From Jiangella muralis (GTDB taxonomy: Bacteria; Actinomycetota; Actinomycetes; Jiangellales; Jiangellaceae), in assembly GCF_001270745.1 (NCBI RefSeq), contig NZ_KQ434757.1, positions 62,001-126,000 on the forward strand: DNA of 64,000 bases, in the 5' to 3' direction. The notes under the pieces were generated by a model that had not been told where the DNA came from, did not search any database, and saw only the letters and a list, made by a program, of their open reading frames with translations. The stretch's first letter is position 1; each line of letters starts with the position of its first letter. Below are positions 52,684 to 60,400 of the stretch, piece after piece. A program made the position numbers and the translations under genes.

Positions 52684-53294
52684 TGACGCCCACAGCCTGC
52701 CTGCGCAGCGTGGAGCCCGGGCCGAACGTCGCCGACTGGATCACCGCGCTCAGCACGACCGTCGCTGTGATCGCGGCCATCGTCGCGGGCGCGATCGCAG
52801 GCAAGGCATACCAGCTCGAACACCGAGCCAACAGCCAGCGAGACGCCGACCGCCGAGCGGAGCAAGCCTCGCGCGTCGCAGCCTGGGTCGAACGGCGGCC
52901 GAGCGCAATGCTCGTGAGGGAGGGAGCGGCCGGACCTGGGGACTTCTGCGTGCTGGTGAATACATCGGCGCTGCCTGTCTACGACGTGCTGCTCATCTAC
53001 CGCCTCTTGGGCGGACCAGGCGAGATCAACGCCGGAACTGCACACGAGAAGGTGCTGTCACCTAGTACCGAGGAGAGGGTCTTCCTGATCCCGAACGAGG
53101 TGCTCCGGGAGTGGAATCGGCACCAAGACACGCACCCAACGATGCGGGTCGATATCCGCTTCACCGACAGCGCGAGCCGCCGATGGTGGAGAGGCCACGA
53201 CGGCGTCCTGGCGGACAAGGGTCCATGGAAGCAGCGCCCGCCGGAGTCCGCGAAGGAGACCTACGACGACCCGGCTGGGGACGCGCAACACTAG
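52683..53294 (+). CDS. Hypothetical membrane-anchored protein
   Basis: 203 residues from ATG 52683, overlapping the previous stop (TGATG). One membrane helix (ALSTTVAVIAAIVAGAIAG), a charged coiled segment (YQLEHRANSQRDADRRAEQASR) and a beta-rich domain (FCVLVNTSALPVYDVLLIYRLL) that parallels the protein at 51823. Such pairs often occur in accessory regions; the function is unknown. Confidence 0.65.
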   Translation: MTPTACLRSVEPGPNVADWITALSTTVAVIAAIVAGAIAGKAYQLEHRANSQRDADRRAEQASRVAAWVERRPSAMLVREGAAGPGDFCVLVNTSALPVYDVLLIYRLLGGPGEINAGTAHEKVLSPSTEERVFLIPNEVLREWNRHQDTHPTMRVDIRFTDSASRRWWRGHDGVLADKGPWKQRPPESAKETYDDPAGDAQH

Positions 53295-53351
53295 GCGAGT
53301 CCGACACGGACGCATGTCAGCAAGGGATCAGCTACGAGGGGCGGACCAGGA

Positions 53352-53771
53352 ATGCCAGGCACGAAGGCAAGGGATCAAACTGACGTCGGCCAGAGCCTCG
53401 CGGTGGGTTGCCTCGCGCTGGGAGTCACCGCCGTGACCTCGGGGAGACAGGCGCTTGAGTTCGCGTTCCGCGCGGCGTGGCGGGACTGGGCGTATGCGCG
53501 CGACTACCGGTTTGTTCGCGCGGACTTCACTCGTAACGACATCCTGACGATCCTTCACGACAGCGCGGGCCGCCGGGGGGCTCTCCTCGCGGCTTGGGAA
53601 TGTAAGCGGTGGGCAACGCCGTACCTCTTTGAGGGCTCGACGTTGGCCGACGCCGAGGATCTGACGCCACGCTGGACCGGTGTGCCGTGGTCGGCATGGA
53701 TCGATCTAGCCCAGGCGTTCACGGCCGAGTTCAGCGATGACGAGATCGTGCGGCCATCGGTGACCGGATAA
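53352..53771 (+). CDS. Hypothetical protein
   Basis: 139 residues. It has a hydrophobic start, a Trp/Arg-rich middle (FAFRAAWRDWAYARDYRFVRADFTRNDILTILHD) and WECKRWATPYLFEGSTLADAEDL. No family recognised. Codon use is less biased than in host genes. It is the last ORF before att site 2. It may be a degraded gene. Confidence 0.42.
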   Translation: MPGTKARDQTDVGQSLAVGCLALGVTAVTSGRQALEFAFRAAWRDWAYARDYRFVRADFTRNDILTILHDSAGRRGALLAAWECKRWATPYLFEGSTLADAEDLTPRWTGVPWSAWIDLAQAFTAEFSDDEIVRPSVTG

Positions 53772-53836
53772 CTTCGCCGCGACGCTCGTCGCTGAGCAGC
53801 ATTTCCGCTGGTGAGGACACCGCTCGGAGCCGGACA

Positions 53837-53880
53837 CCTTGTAAGGGGTAGGTCGTCGGTTCGAATCCGACTTCGGGCTC
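53837..53880 (+). repeat. att site 2, near-perfect copy of tRNA-Thr 3' half
   Basis: Identical to 51487-51530 at 43 of 44 positions (one base of the anticodon stem changed), but lacking CCA. It marks the boundary between two inserted segments. Confidence 0.9.
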
Positions 53881-53909
53881 TCGAGAATCTTTCGGGCTCT
53901 CGAGAATCT
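53872..53909 (+). repeat. Tandem 19-base repeat at att site 2
   Basis: TTCGGGCTCTCGAGAATCT occurs twice in a row (53872-53890 and 53891-53909). It repeats the end of the att core plus the first bases of the adjacent segment, probably the scar of a repeated integration. Confidence 0.85.
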
Positions 53910-53972
53910 ACAGTTTCACGGAGGTTTCAGGTTCGACCAACAAAGAATCGGTCCGGCCAAGGAAGTTCTGGG

Positions 53973-55010
53973 CTAATCGATGCGCCGATCACCTGGAGAC
54001 GGGGTGGGGAGGCCACGGCGCACCATGAACTCGACCGGGCCGTTCATCCCAGTCGGCGTGAGCACGGTCTCCGGGTGGTCTCGGGGCCATACGCGGAAGA
54101 CCTCGTCGACGAAACCCTGACCGACATCTTCAACGCCGGTGAAGTCGAGTTCCACCTCCCGGAATCGCTCCAGCCCTCTCATCAGTCGTTTCGCTTCGGA
54201 TCTGCTGATGAACCGCACGCCGATGCCGAACAGGTGCACCACAGTCTTCGTCCGGTCGAAACGATAATCGTCATCGGTGTAGTACGCGTGGAACACCTCG
54301 CTCAAGGTCCTCGTGCCAGCCGGGTCGATCTCCCAGCGGACTCGGGTCCCATGGGTGATCTCGCTCCCACCGACCGCTTGGTCGTCGCGCAGGTTGTCCA
54401 CGGTCCACCGAAGGCCGCCCGACTCCAAGGTGAAGACATCGACCGCCTTGGAGGTGAAGAAGATCCCCTCACCCGTATGCCGCGACGGGTCGGTAGTCGT
54501 CTTGCCCTTGACCAACTCTCCGAGTGCGTCATACAGATCCTCGAGGCCGAGTCGTTCCTGAACATGAGGCAGCGCACCCGCACCCCAGTCGCGGGTCTCG
54601 AAGCGGACCTCGAACGCGCCCGACCAGAGGCCGATGGCGACCTCATCGGCTCCTGAGTGATCGATGGCGTTGTTCAGCATCTCGGTGAACGCATAGTTCG
54701 CAATGGTCGTAGCATCCTGCGACATCTTCGGCAGGCGATCGACCACGTACTCACGCCACACCTGGTCCTCTTCCAAACCAGCCAGTGGCAGCGTTGCGAA
54801 CCAGTCCGGACGTTCCCAGCGCGGAACGACGATGTCCTCGGAGGAGGCGCGGCGCGCTAGTGCGCTTCGCACCTGCCCTGGGTCGAACACCCGATGACCG
54901 CCTGGTGAACGTTCCGACGGGATGACGCCGGCATCGGCCAACTGGCGTAACCTAGCGGGCGATATCCCCAGCTCTCGCGCGATGTCGCCCACTCTGACGA
55001 GTCGACCCAT
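53973..55010 (-). CDS. HTH-GHKL ATPase-DUF4325 (STAS-like) protein
   Basis: 345 residues. A MerR-like HTH (VRVGDIARELGISPARLRQLADAGVI, then GGHRVFDPGQVR; 1-55) is fused to a GHKL/histidine-kinase-type ATPase domain: N box AFTEMLNNAIDHSGADEVAIGL (about 105-126), DWGAG (DxGxG, about 140) and HTGEGIFF (about 177). The C-terminal 80 residues (IGVRFISRSEAKRLMRGLERFREVELDFTG ... GFVDEVFRVWPR) look like the STAS-like DUF4325 domain. The combination resembles a switch made from an anti-sigma kinase and its antagonist joined to a DNA-binding part. Only gene of its cassette. Confidence 0.8.
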   Translation of the reverse strand: MGRLVRVGDIARELGISPARLRQLADAGVIPSERSPGGHRVFDPGQVRSALARRASSEDIVVPRWERPDWFATLPLAGLEEDQVWREYVVDRLPKMSQDATTIANYAFTEMLNNAIDHSGADEVAIGLWSGAFEVRFETRDWGAGALPHVQERLGLEDLYDALGELVKGKTTTDPSRHTGEGIFFTSKAVDVFTLESGGLRWTVDNLRDDQAVGGSEITHGTRVRWEIDPAGTRTLSEVFHAYYTDDDYRFDRTKTVVHLFGIGVRFISRSEAKRLMRGLERFREVELDFTGVEDVGQGFVDEVFRVWPRDHPETVLTPTGMNGPVEFMVRRGLPTPSPGDRRID

Positions 55011-55076
55011 ACGAAGAATCTACATCATCAGTGAGGTTCTTTGGAGCCCGCCCCTCAAGAACTTCACGAGCTACGG

Positions 55077-55100
55077 AGATTCTCAGCGAGAGTCGGGCTC
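55077..55100. repeat. Right end of the ATPase cassette: inverted GAGAATCT copy and att remnant
   Basis: AGATTCTC (55077-55084) is the complement of GAGAATCT found next to att site 2 (53883-53890), and TCGGGCTC (55093-55100) is the last 8 bases of the att core. Together they may mark the other end of the segment carrying the HTH-ATPase gene. Confidence 0.4.
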
Positions 55101-55185
55101 ACGAAACGCGATCGGGGAGCACGCCCATCGGCTGGTAGCCGAGGTCGCAGTACAGCCGCAGGGCGGCCTCGTTCGCGTGGTGCGC
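55099..55185 (-). pseudogene. GNAT acetyltransferase C-terminal fragment (copy A)
   Basis: On the minus strand this encodes HANEAALRLYCDLGYQPMGVLPDRVS then stop, matching the C-terminus of the fragment at 56311-56475 (NEAALRRYRDVGYQPMGVL). The GNAT motif (AxxLYxxxGY) is clear, but no N-terminal part is present, so it is a fragment. Confidence 0.7.
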
Positions 55186-55281
55186 GTCGAGCTGGAGGCG
55201 TGCGGCGTCGAGGTCGACGACCTCGACAACGACACCGCCTGGATCGGCCTCCGGGTCATCGCTCCCGACCGGCCGTTCTGA
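55175..55281 (+). pseudogene. C-terminal fragment of an unidentified protein
   Basis: Plus-strand reading gives VRVELEACGVEVDDLDNDTAWIGLRVIAPDRPF then stop, protein-like sequence that begins at the edge of the GNAT fragment. No start is available. It is probably a 3' gene end joined during recombination. Confidence 0.45.
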
Positions 55282-55308
55282 CCCGGCCGTATTTCGCCCC
55301 GGCCCGGC

Positions 55309-55793
55309 TTACCCGCCGAGATCGCGCCGGATGGTCTCTTCAAGGGCCTCGCACTTCTTGGTGATCTCTTCTGCGACGTCACCGAGGGCAACTCGCTGGG
55401 AGATGGCCGTGGAATCGTCAACGGCACCGTCGTCGCGGAGGCGCTGGTGGTATGTCGCAGTCTGATCCAGCATGCGGTTGAAGCGGTGGATCACCGTCAT
55501 GAGTCCGCGAAGCTCTTCGTAGACCTGCTTGCCGGCGACCGTTCGCACCTGACTGATGAGTCGGTCCAGCTCCTCATCCTCGGTCTCCGTCAGGTCCGCC
55601 AGCGGAGGGCAGCCCACGTCGTGGCGTTGCCCGCGAGTCGCGCCGTGGCCCGGAGAAGGTCGGCGTAGGCCACCAGTTGGTGTCCCATCAGCGCCTCCTG
55701 GCGGGCACTCTTGCGGCGCATCCGCTCGGCGAGTACCGGCGCGATCAACGTGCCGGCGATGCCAGCGATGGCCACCCAAGCCGTCGCATTCAT
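55309..55793 (-). pseudogene. Frameshifted membrane-anchored hypothetical protein
   Basis: It starts at ATG 55793 with GAGGAG upstream: NATAWVAIAGIAGTLIAPVLAERMRRK (membrane helix) and MGHQLVAYADLLRATARLAGN, then a stop at 55590. The neighbouring frame continues with EDEELDRLISQVRTVAGKQVYEELRGLMTVIHRFNRML and ends at 55309. The two halves make a single plausible protein of about 160 residues (membrane anchor plus coiled coil), so one base was gained or lost near 55590-55650. Confidence 0.65.
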
Positions 55794-55832
55794 AACCCAC
55801 TCCTCGCGCTCGCGGCGTCGTGCAGCAGGACA

Positions 55833-56063
55833 CTACTTCTGACTGGCCCGCAACCTCGCGATGTACTCGTGCACGGCCTCCAGAGGCACCCTGGTCTTGG
55901 GCGACTTCGAGCCCGGTTGAGCCGCGTTGACCGCCTCCAACACACCATTGGCGATCAGGCGATAGACGTGGTCAGCGCTCACGCCAAGGAGCCGACCAGC
56001 CTCAGCTGGCTTCAGCAGGAGCGGCAGCGCTGCGTCCAGCGTCGAGTCAATTCTCTCCCTCAT
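55833..56063 (-). CDS. Excisionase-like helix-turn-helix protein
   Basis: 76 residues. LLLKPAEAGRLLGVSADHVYRLIANGVLEAV is the HTH_17/excisionase pattern (AARLLGVSxxTVYRLI), followed by basic SPKTRVPLEAVHEYIARLRASQ. Small proteins of this kind act as excisionases (recombination directionality factors) or regulators in integrative elements. It lies about 200 bases from att site 3, as an xis often does, but no integrase is adjacent. Confidence 0.75.
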   Translation of the reverse strand: MRERIDSTLDAALPLLLKPAEAGRLLGVSADHVYRLIANGVLEAVNAAQPGSKSPKTRVPLEAVHEYIARLRASQK

Positions 56064-56265
56064 GGCGGCAGACGATAGCTAGACCGCCTGACCGCACGTT
56101 CTGCCAGGGGTGTAGTGGCACTCGTACTGCGAGGCACGATGCCATTACAGCAGGGGACGTGGACAGCTCGCGAGGGTTCGAATTCGGTCACCGCGTAACT
56201 CTTGGCTCGACACTCTTGCATTTCCCTGCATTTCAGCAGGTGAGCGCGGCGTTCAGAGCTGAGTG

Positions 56266-56309
56266 CCTCGTACGCGGTAGGTCATCGGCTCGAATCCGAC
56301 CTCGGGCTC
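56266..56309 (+). repeat. att site 3, diverged copy of tRNA-Thr 3' half
   Basis: 39 of 44 positions match 51487-51530 (CCTCGTACGCGG... to CTCGGGCTC). It directly abuts the stop of the GNAT remnant and is the outermost boundary of the island. Confidence 0.75.
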
Positions 56310-56310
56310 C

Positions 56311-56475
56311 CTACAGCATCGCCCTACTCAGCAGCACGCCCATCGGCTGGTAGCCGACGTCGCGGTACCGCCGCAGGGCGGCCTCGTTCGCATGCTGGGC
56401 GGCGCTGGAGAGGTAGATGCGGGCCAGCGCGTCCGCGTCGGAAGGGAGACGGACCTCTGCGATGACCACCGTCAC
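56311..56475 (-). pseudogene. Internally deleted GNAT acetyltransferase remnant (copy B)
   Basis: 54 residues from GTG 56475, overlapping the MFS stop. The N-terminal VTVVIAEVRLPSDADALARIYLSSAAQHANEA runs directly into the C-terminal ALRRYRDVGYQPMGVLLSR of a GNAT, so about 100 central residues with the acetyl-CoA-binding motif are missing. Probably the last gene of the MFS operon before the island event. Confidence 0.65.
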
Positions 56476-58031
56476 ACCGTCGATGCGGCCCGATCCTCTG
56501 GTTCGGGCGCCTCCCGGCCGATCGGCGGGACGTGGCGCAGCGTCGTCGCGACCAGCACCGCGATGCCGGCCACCACGACCGCACTGACCGTCGTCACGGT
56601 GGTCAGGCCGGTGAGGAACGCCTCGCGGGCGGCGGCGAGGAGCGCGTCGGCGACGGGGGTGGGCAGGTCCGGCGCGACGGCGAAGGCGCCGGCGAAGCTG
56701 TCGCGGACGGTGTCGCCCGCTGCGCCCGTGACGCCGTCGGGGAGCCGCTCGTCGATCCGGCTGCTGTAGATGGCGGTGCCGATGCTGCCGCCCACCGCGA
56801 TGCCCATCGCCGCGCCGAACTCGTTGCTGGTCTCCGAGACGGCGGACGCCGAGCCGACCCGCTCCGGCGGCGCCGAGCCGACGATGATGTCCGTCCCCAG
56901 CGTGCCCAGCGCGTTGACGCCGAGGCTGACCAGCACCCCGCCGGCGATCAGCAGCGTCAGCCCTGACCCCGGCTCCAGCAGGCTGATCAGCCCGAACCCG
57001 GCGACCGCGAGGACCAGCCCGGCGACGATCACGGTCGCGGGCCGGAACCGGCCGGCCAGCACCGGCGCCGCGAGCGCCGCCACGACGGTGGCGGCGCCGA
57101 GCGGCAGGAACCACAGGCCGGCCTCGGACGGCGACAGCCCTTCGACCAACTGGAGGTGCTGGGTGAAGTAGAAGCCGAACGAGTACATCACCGGCATGGT
57201 CAGCGTCAGCGCCACTGTCGCGGCGGTGAACCGGCGGCGGGCGAACAGCGTGAGATCGAGCAGCGGATCAGGCAGCCGGAGCTGACGGCGCACGAAGACC
57301 ACCCCGAGCACGAGGCCGGCCGCGATCAGCGCCAGTGGCAGCGGCCCGACGCCGTCCCGCGCGGTCTCCTTGAGCCCATAGACGACGGAGAGGACGGCGA
57401 CCAGCGACAGGGCGACGCTGGTGAGGTCGACGCGGCCGGGATCCGGGTCGCGCGCCTCGGGCAGCAGCGCCGGCCCGGCGAGCAGCAGGAGCACCATCAC
57501 CGGCACCGCGAGCAGGAACACCGAGCCCCACCAGAAGTGCTCCAGCAGCACGCCGCCGATCGCCGGTCCGGTGACGCCGCCGACGGAGAAGGCGATCAGC
57601 CAGACGCCGATCGCCAGCGACCGCTGCCGTGGTTGGGCGAAAATGGTGCGCAGCAGCGACAGCGTCGACGGCATCAGCGTCGCCCCGGCGATGCCGAGCA
57701 GCGCCCGCGCGCCGATCAGCATCGCGGCACTGGTCGCGTACGCGGCGAGCACGGAGGCCGCGGCGAACCCCAGGGCGCCGATCAGCAACAGCCGCCGGCG
57801 GCCGATCCGGTCGCCGACCGTGCCCATCGTGATCAGCAGCCCGGCGACCATGAACCCGTAGACGTCGGTGATCCACAGCAGCTGCGTGCTGTCCGCACCC
57901 AGCTCGGCGCCCAGGTGCGGCAACGCCATATAGAGCACCGTCAGGTCCAGCCCGAGCATCAGCGTCGGGAGGACCAGCACCGCCAGCCCGAGCCACGCCC
58001 GCGCCCCGGCGCGTTCCGTTCCGCCGTCCAT
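56472..58031 (-). CDS. MFS drug transporter, DHA2 family (EmrB/QacA-like)
   Basis: 519 residues from ATG 58031 with GGGAGGCGGA upstream. Fourteen-segment plan: LTVLYMALPHLGAELGADSTQLLWITDVYGFMVAGLL (TM1-2 with the D-x-T-x-VNxALP-like region), GDRIGRRRLLLIG (motif A), ARALLGIAGATLMPSTLSLL (motif B) and GPAIGGVLLEHFWWGSVFL (motif C). DHA2 pumps export toxic cations and drugs. It is divergent from a TetR regulator at 58129 that probably represses it. Confidence 0.92.
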   Translation of the reverse strand: MDGGTERAGARAWLGLAVLVLPTLMLGLDLTVLYMALPHLGAELGADSTQLLWITDVYGFMVAGLLITMGTVGDRIGRRRLLLIGALGFAAASVLAAYATSAAMLIGARALLGIAGATLMPSTLSLLRTIFAQPRQRSLAIGVWLIAFSVGGVTGPAIGGVLLEHFWWGSVFLLAVPVMVLLLLAGPALLPEARDPDPGRVDLTSVALSLVAVLSVVYGLKETARDGVGPLPLALIAAGLVLGVVFVRRQLRLPDPLLDLTLFARRRFTAATVALTLTMPVMYSFGFYFTQHLQLVEGLSPSEAGLWFLPLGAATVVAALAAPVLAGRFRPATVIVAGLVLAVAGFGLISLLEPGSGLTLLIAGGVLVSLGVNALGTLGTDIIVGSAPPERVGSASAVSETSNEFGAAMGIAVGGSIGTAIYSSRIDERLPDGVTGAAGDTVRDSFAGAFAVAPDLPTPVADALLAAAREAFLTGLTTVTTVSAVVVAGIAVLVATTLRHVPPIGREAPEPEDRAASTV

Positions 58032-58074
58032 CCGGTCCGCCTCCCGCTCGATTATGTTTCGATACGGTACACAA

Positions 58075-58107
58075 CGGAACGATACCCGTCGAGAGCATTC
58101 CGTTCCG
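58075..58107. promoter_or_regulatory. Inverted CGGAACG/CGTTCCG, candidate TetR operator
   Basis: CGGAACG (58075-58081) and CGTTCCG (58101-58107), 19 bases apart, between the divergent MFS and TetR starts. A GATAC repeat (GATACGG at 58061, GATACCC at 58081) overlaps it. The exact operator is not resolved. Confidence 0.4.
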
Positions 58108-58128
58108 GATCGCAATTACCATGGAGCC

Positions 58129-58821
58129 ATGCCGGATCTCCGTGGCCGCTCCGCCCGCCCCGAGGGCGTCGGCCGTCCGCGCGACCCGTCCATCGACGCC
58201 GCGGTGCTCATGGCCACGCTTGCCGCGCTGTCCGAGCACGGCTACACCCACCTCAGCCTCGAGGACGTCGCACGGCGGGCCGGGACGACCAAGCCCGCGA
58301 TCCGGCGGCGTTGGCCCGGGCGGCAGCAACTGGTGCTCGCCGCGCTCGGCAGCCGGCTGGACGCCGTCGACGGCCCGGACTCGGGCTGCACGCTGTGCGA
58401 CCTGGACGAGTCGCTGAAGGTCTTCGTGGCCGCGTTCGAGCAGCTCCCGCCGGACGTGCTCGGCCCGCTGCTGGCCGACTGCGCGTCCGACGACGCCCTG
58501 CGCGAGGGGTTCATGACGACCTTGTTCGACCCGCCGCGGCGGGCGGTGGCGCGCACCCTGGACCGCGCCCGTGCCCGCGGTGACCTGCGTCCCGACGCCG
58601 ACCTCGACCTCGTCCTCGACCTGCTCGGCGCGCTGGTCCACTACCGCGCCCTGTTCGGTCACGCCCACACCGGCGACCTCGAGCTGGAGCGGGCGGTCGA
58701 GACGCTGCTGCAAGGCGTCGCGGCGGACTACCCGGCGCTGCTGGAACACAGCGCATCGCTCAGCGGCGCCGCGTCGCTGCACGGGCTGCACACCTGGGCC
58801 GTGCGACGATCGGCGCCATGA
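58129..58821 (+). CDS. TetR family transcriptional regulator
   Basis: 230 residues from ATG 58129. HTH: AAVLMATLAALSEHGYTHLSLEDVARRAGTTKPAIRRRWPGRQQLV (about 23-68). The C-terminal ligand domain follows. It is divergent from the DHA2 transporter and probably its repressor, and is coupled to the downstream methyltransferase by an ATGA overlap. A short ATG at 58121 is in another frame. Confidence 0.92.
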   Translation: MPDLRGRSARPEGVGRPRDPSIDAAVLMATLAALSEHGYTHLSLEDVARRAGTTKPAIRRRWPGRQQLVLAALGSRLDAVDGPDSGCTLCDLDESLKVFVAAFEQLPPDVLGPLLADCASDDALREGFMTTLFDPPRRAVARTLDRARARGDLRPDADLDLVLDLLGALVHYRALFGHAHTGDLELERAVETLLQGVAADYPALLEHSASLSGAASLHGLHTWAVRRSAP

Positions 58822-59609
58822 GCCGAGAGCTGCGCACGATCTTCGACGAGGACGCGGCGCTCTACGCGCGGGTCCGGCCGGGCTACCCGGAGGCGGTCTT
58901 CACCGCACTCGGCGAGCTGGCCGGTCTGGGTCCGGCGGCGCGGGTGGTCGAGATCGGTCCCGGTACGGGGCAGGCGACGGTCGGCCTGGCGGCGACCGGC
59001 GCGCACGTCGTCGCCGTCGAGCTGGGCGCGAACCTGGCGGCGGCGCTGCGCTCGCGCACCGCCGGCCTGCCCGTCGAGGTGGTGGAGGCGGCGTTCGAGC
59101 GGTGGCCGGCGCCGCCCGCGTCGGCCGACCTCGTCACGTCGTTCACCGCCTGGCACTGGGTCGATCCCGCGGTGCGGGCCGAGCGGGTGGCGGCCGTGCT
59201 GCGCCCGGGCGGCGCGCTGGCCACGGTGGCGACGGAGCACGTGCTCGGCGGCACGGCCGACTTCTTCGCCTACGCGCAGGAGTGCTATGAGCGCTGGGAC
59301 CCGGCGACGGAGCCCGGCCTGCGGCTGCGCGCGGCCGACACCATCGAGCCGTTCACCGACGAGATCGACGACTCGCCGCTGTTCCAGCCCGCGGTCCGGC
59401 GCCGCTTCCGCGCCGACGTCACGTACGACACCCAGGGCTACCTCGACCTGCTGTCGACGTACTCCGGCCACCGGGCGCTCCGCCCCGACCTGCGCCGCGG
59501 GCTGTTCGACGGCATCGGCGACCTGATCGAGCACCGCTACGGCGGCAGCGTCACCAAGGCCTACCTCTACGAACTGCGCGTCGCCCGCACGTGGCCGAAC
59601 AGCCGCTGA
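58818..59609 (+). CDS. Class I SAM-dependent methyltransferase
   Basis: 263 residues. It starts FDEDAALYARVRPGYPEAVF, then motif I VVEIGPGTGQATVGLA (about 42) and VVAVELGANLAAALRS; SFTAWHWVDPAVRAERVAAVLRPGGALA (about 112-139) is the post-II/III region. This is the type often annotated as methyltransferase type 11/class I. Substrate unknown. Its end overlaps the next gene by 19 bases. Confidence 0.88.
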   Translation: MSRELRTIFDEDAALYARVRPGYPEAVFTALGELAGLGPAARVVEIGPGTGQATVGLAATGAHVVAVELGANLAAALRSRTAGLPVEVVEAAFERWPAPPASADLVTSFTAWHWVDPAVRAERVAAVLRPGGALATVATEHVLGGTADFFAYAQECYERWDPATEPGLRLRAADTIEPFTDEIDDSPLFQPAVRRRFRADVTYDTQGYLDLLSTYSGHRALRPDLRRGLFDGIGDLIEHRYGGSVTKAYLYELRVARTWPNSR

Positions 59610-60400
59610 CCGGCGGCAATCTCACGCCCGGCGTCGTCCGGGTCGGCGACACGGTGCGCCGCCCGGCCGGGCCGCACTCCGCCTTCGTCGCGGCGCTGCT
59701 CACCCTGCTCGCCGACCGCGGCTTCGACGGCGCGCCCCGCTACCTCGGCACCGACGAGGGCGGTCGCGACGTGCTCAGCTACCTGGACGGCGACGTCCCC
59801 GCACGGTTCCGGACCTGGACCGACGCCCAGGTGCACGCGGCCGCGGCGCTGCTGCGCACCTTCCACGACGCCACCCGGGGCAGCCGGCTGGCCGGGCCGC
59901 ACGCCGTCGTGTGCCACCACGACCCAGGCCCGAACAACGCCGTGTTCCGCGATTCGTCGGCGCGACGGTTGTCGGTGCCCGCCCGTAGGGTGGGATTCCC
60001 TCCCAGCCGGGCGGGGACCGTACCCGCCCAGCGACCGGTCGACGGCCTGCCGGTCGCGTTCATCGACTTCGACTTCGCCGCGCCGGGCGACCCGCTCGAA
60101 GACGTCGGCTACCTGGCGTGGACCTGGTGCGTCTCGTCCAAGCCGACGGCGCCTGAGCCAGCAGCGCAGGCCCGGCAGCTGAGCGTCGTCGCGGACGGCT
60201 ACCGGCTCGACGATGGTCAGCGGGGCGGGCTGGTCGACGCGATGCTGGAGCGGCTGGAGCGCAACGCGCGCTGGTGGGCCGGCCGGCCCGAGGAGGCGGC
60301 ATCGGCGCGGACGGCGTGGTCGTGGCGGGAGCACGCGTTCGTCCGCGCCCACCGCGACCGGTTCACGGCCGCCCTCGCCGACGGCGCCGGGCGGCGATGA
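59591..60400 (+). CDS. Aminoglycoside phosphotransferase family protein with internal insertion
   Basis: 269 residues from GTG 59591. The kinase catalytic loop VVCHHDPGPNNAVF (HxDxxxxN, about 106-119) and the metal-binding VAFIDFDFAAPGDPLEDVGYL (about 154-174) are intact. Normally these blocks are separated by a few residues; here about 30 residues encoded by a hairpin-forming sequence (59950-60043) stand between them, in frame. Members phosphorylate aminoglycosides or small metabolites such as choline or homoserine. Activity may be lost or changed by the insertion. Confidence 0.78.
   Translation: MAEQPLTGGNLTPGVVRVGDTVRRPAGPHSAFVAALLTLLADRGFDGAPRYLGTDEGGRDVLSYLDGDVPARFRTWTDAQVHAAAALLRTFHDATRGSRLAGPHAVVCHHDPGPNNAVFRDSSARRLSVPARRVGFPPSRAGTVPAQRPVDGLPVAFIDFDFAAPGDPLEDVGYLAWTWCVSSKPTAPEPAAQARQLSVVADGYRLDDGQRGGLVDAMLERLERNARWWAGRPEEAASARTAWSWREHAFVRAHRDRFTAALADGAGRR
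59950..60043. repeat. Hairpin-forming in-frame insertion in the phosphotransferase gene
   Basis: About 90 bases with nested hairpins: GCCCGCCCG (59977-59985) with CGGGCGGGG (60008-60016; 8 of 9), and inner TGGGA/TCCCA (59991-60005). It also has a promoter-like TTGTCGG...TAGGGT. It encodes SSARRLSVPARRVGFPPSRAG and more, unlike kinase sequence. It may be a small mobile or intergenic repeat. Confidence 0.55.

Larger units (their letters stand above)
51487..56309. mobile_element. tRNA-Thr-associated genomic island with nested att sites
   Basis: The 44 bases at 51487-51530 (tRNA 3' half) recur at 53837-53880 with one change and at 56266-56309 with five. Between them are small genes of unknown function, an HTH-ATPase-DUF4325 gene, an excisionase-like gene, a frameshifted gene and acetyltransferase fragments. 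No integrase is seen, so the element is a remnant or non-autonomous. The boundaries rest on the repeats. Confidence 0.75.

Noticed and set aside
53811-54656. 281-codon plus-strand ORF across att site 2
   Set aside because: Shadow of the HTH-ATPase gene; its composition is not protein-like and it starts inside the att repeat.
56159-56353. 64-codon ORF next to att site 3
   Set aside because: It runs through the att core and has no coding character.
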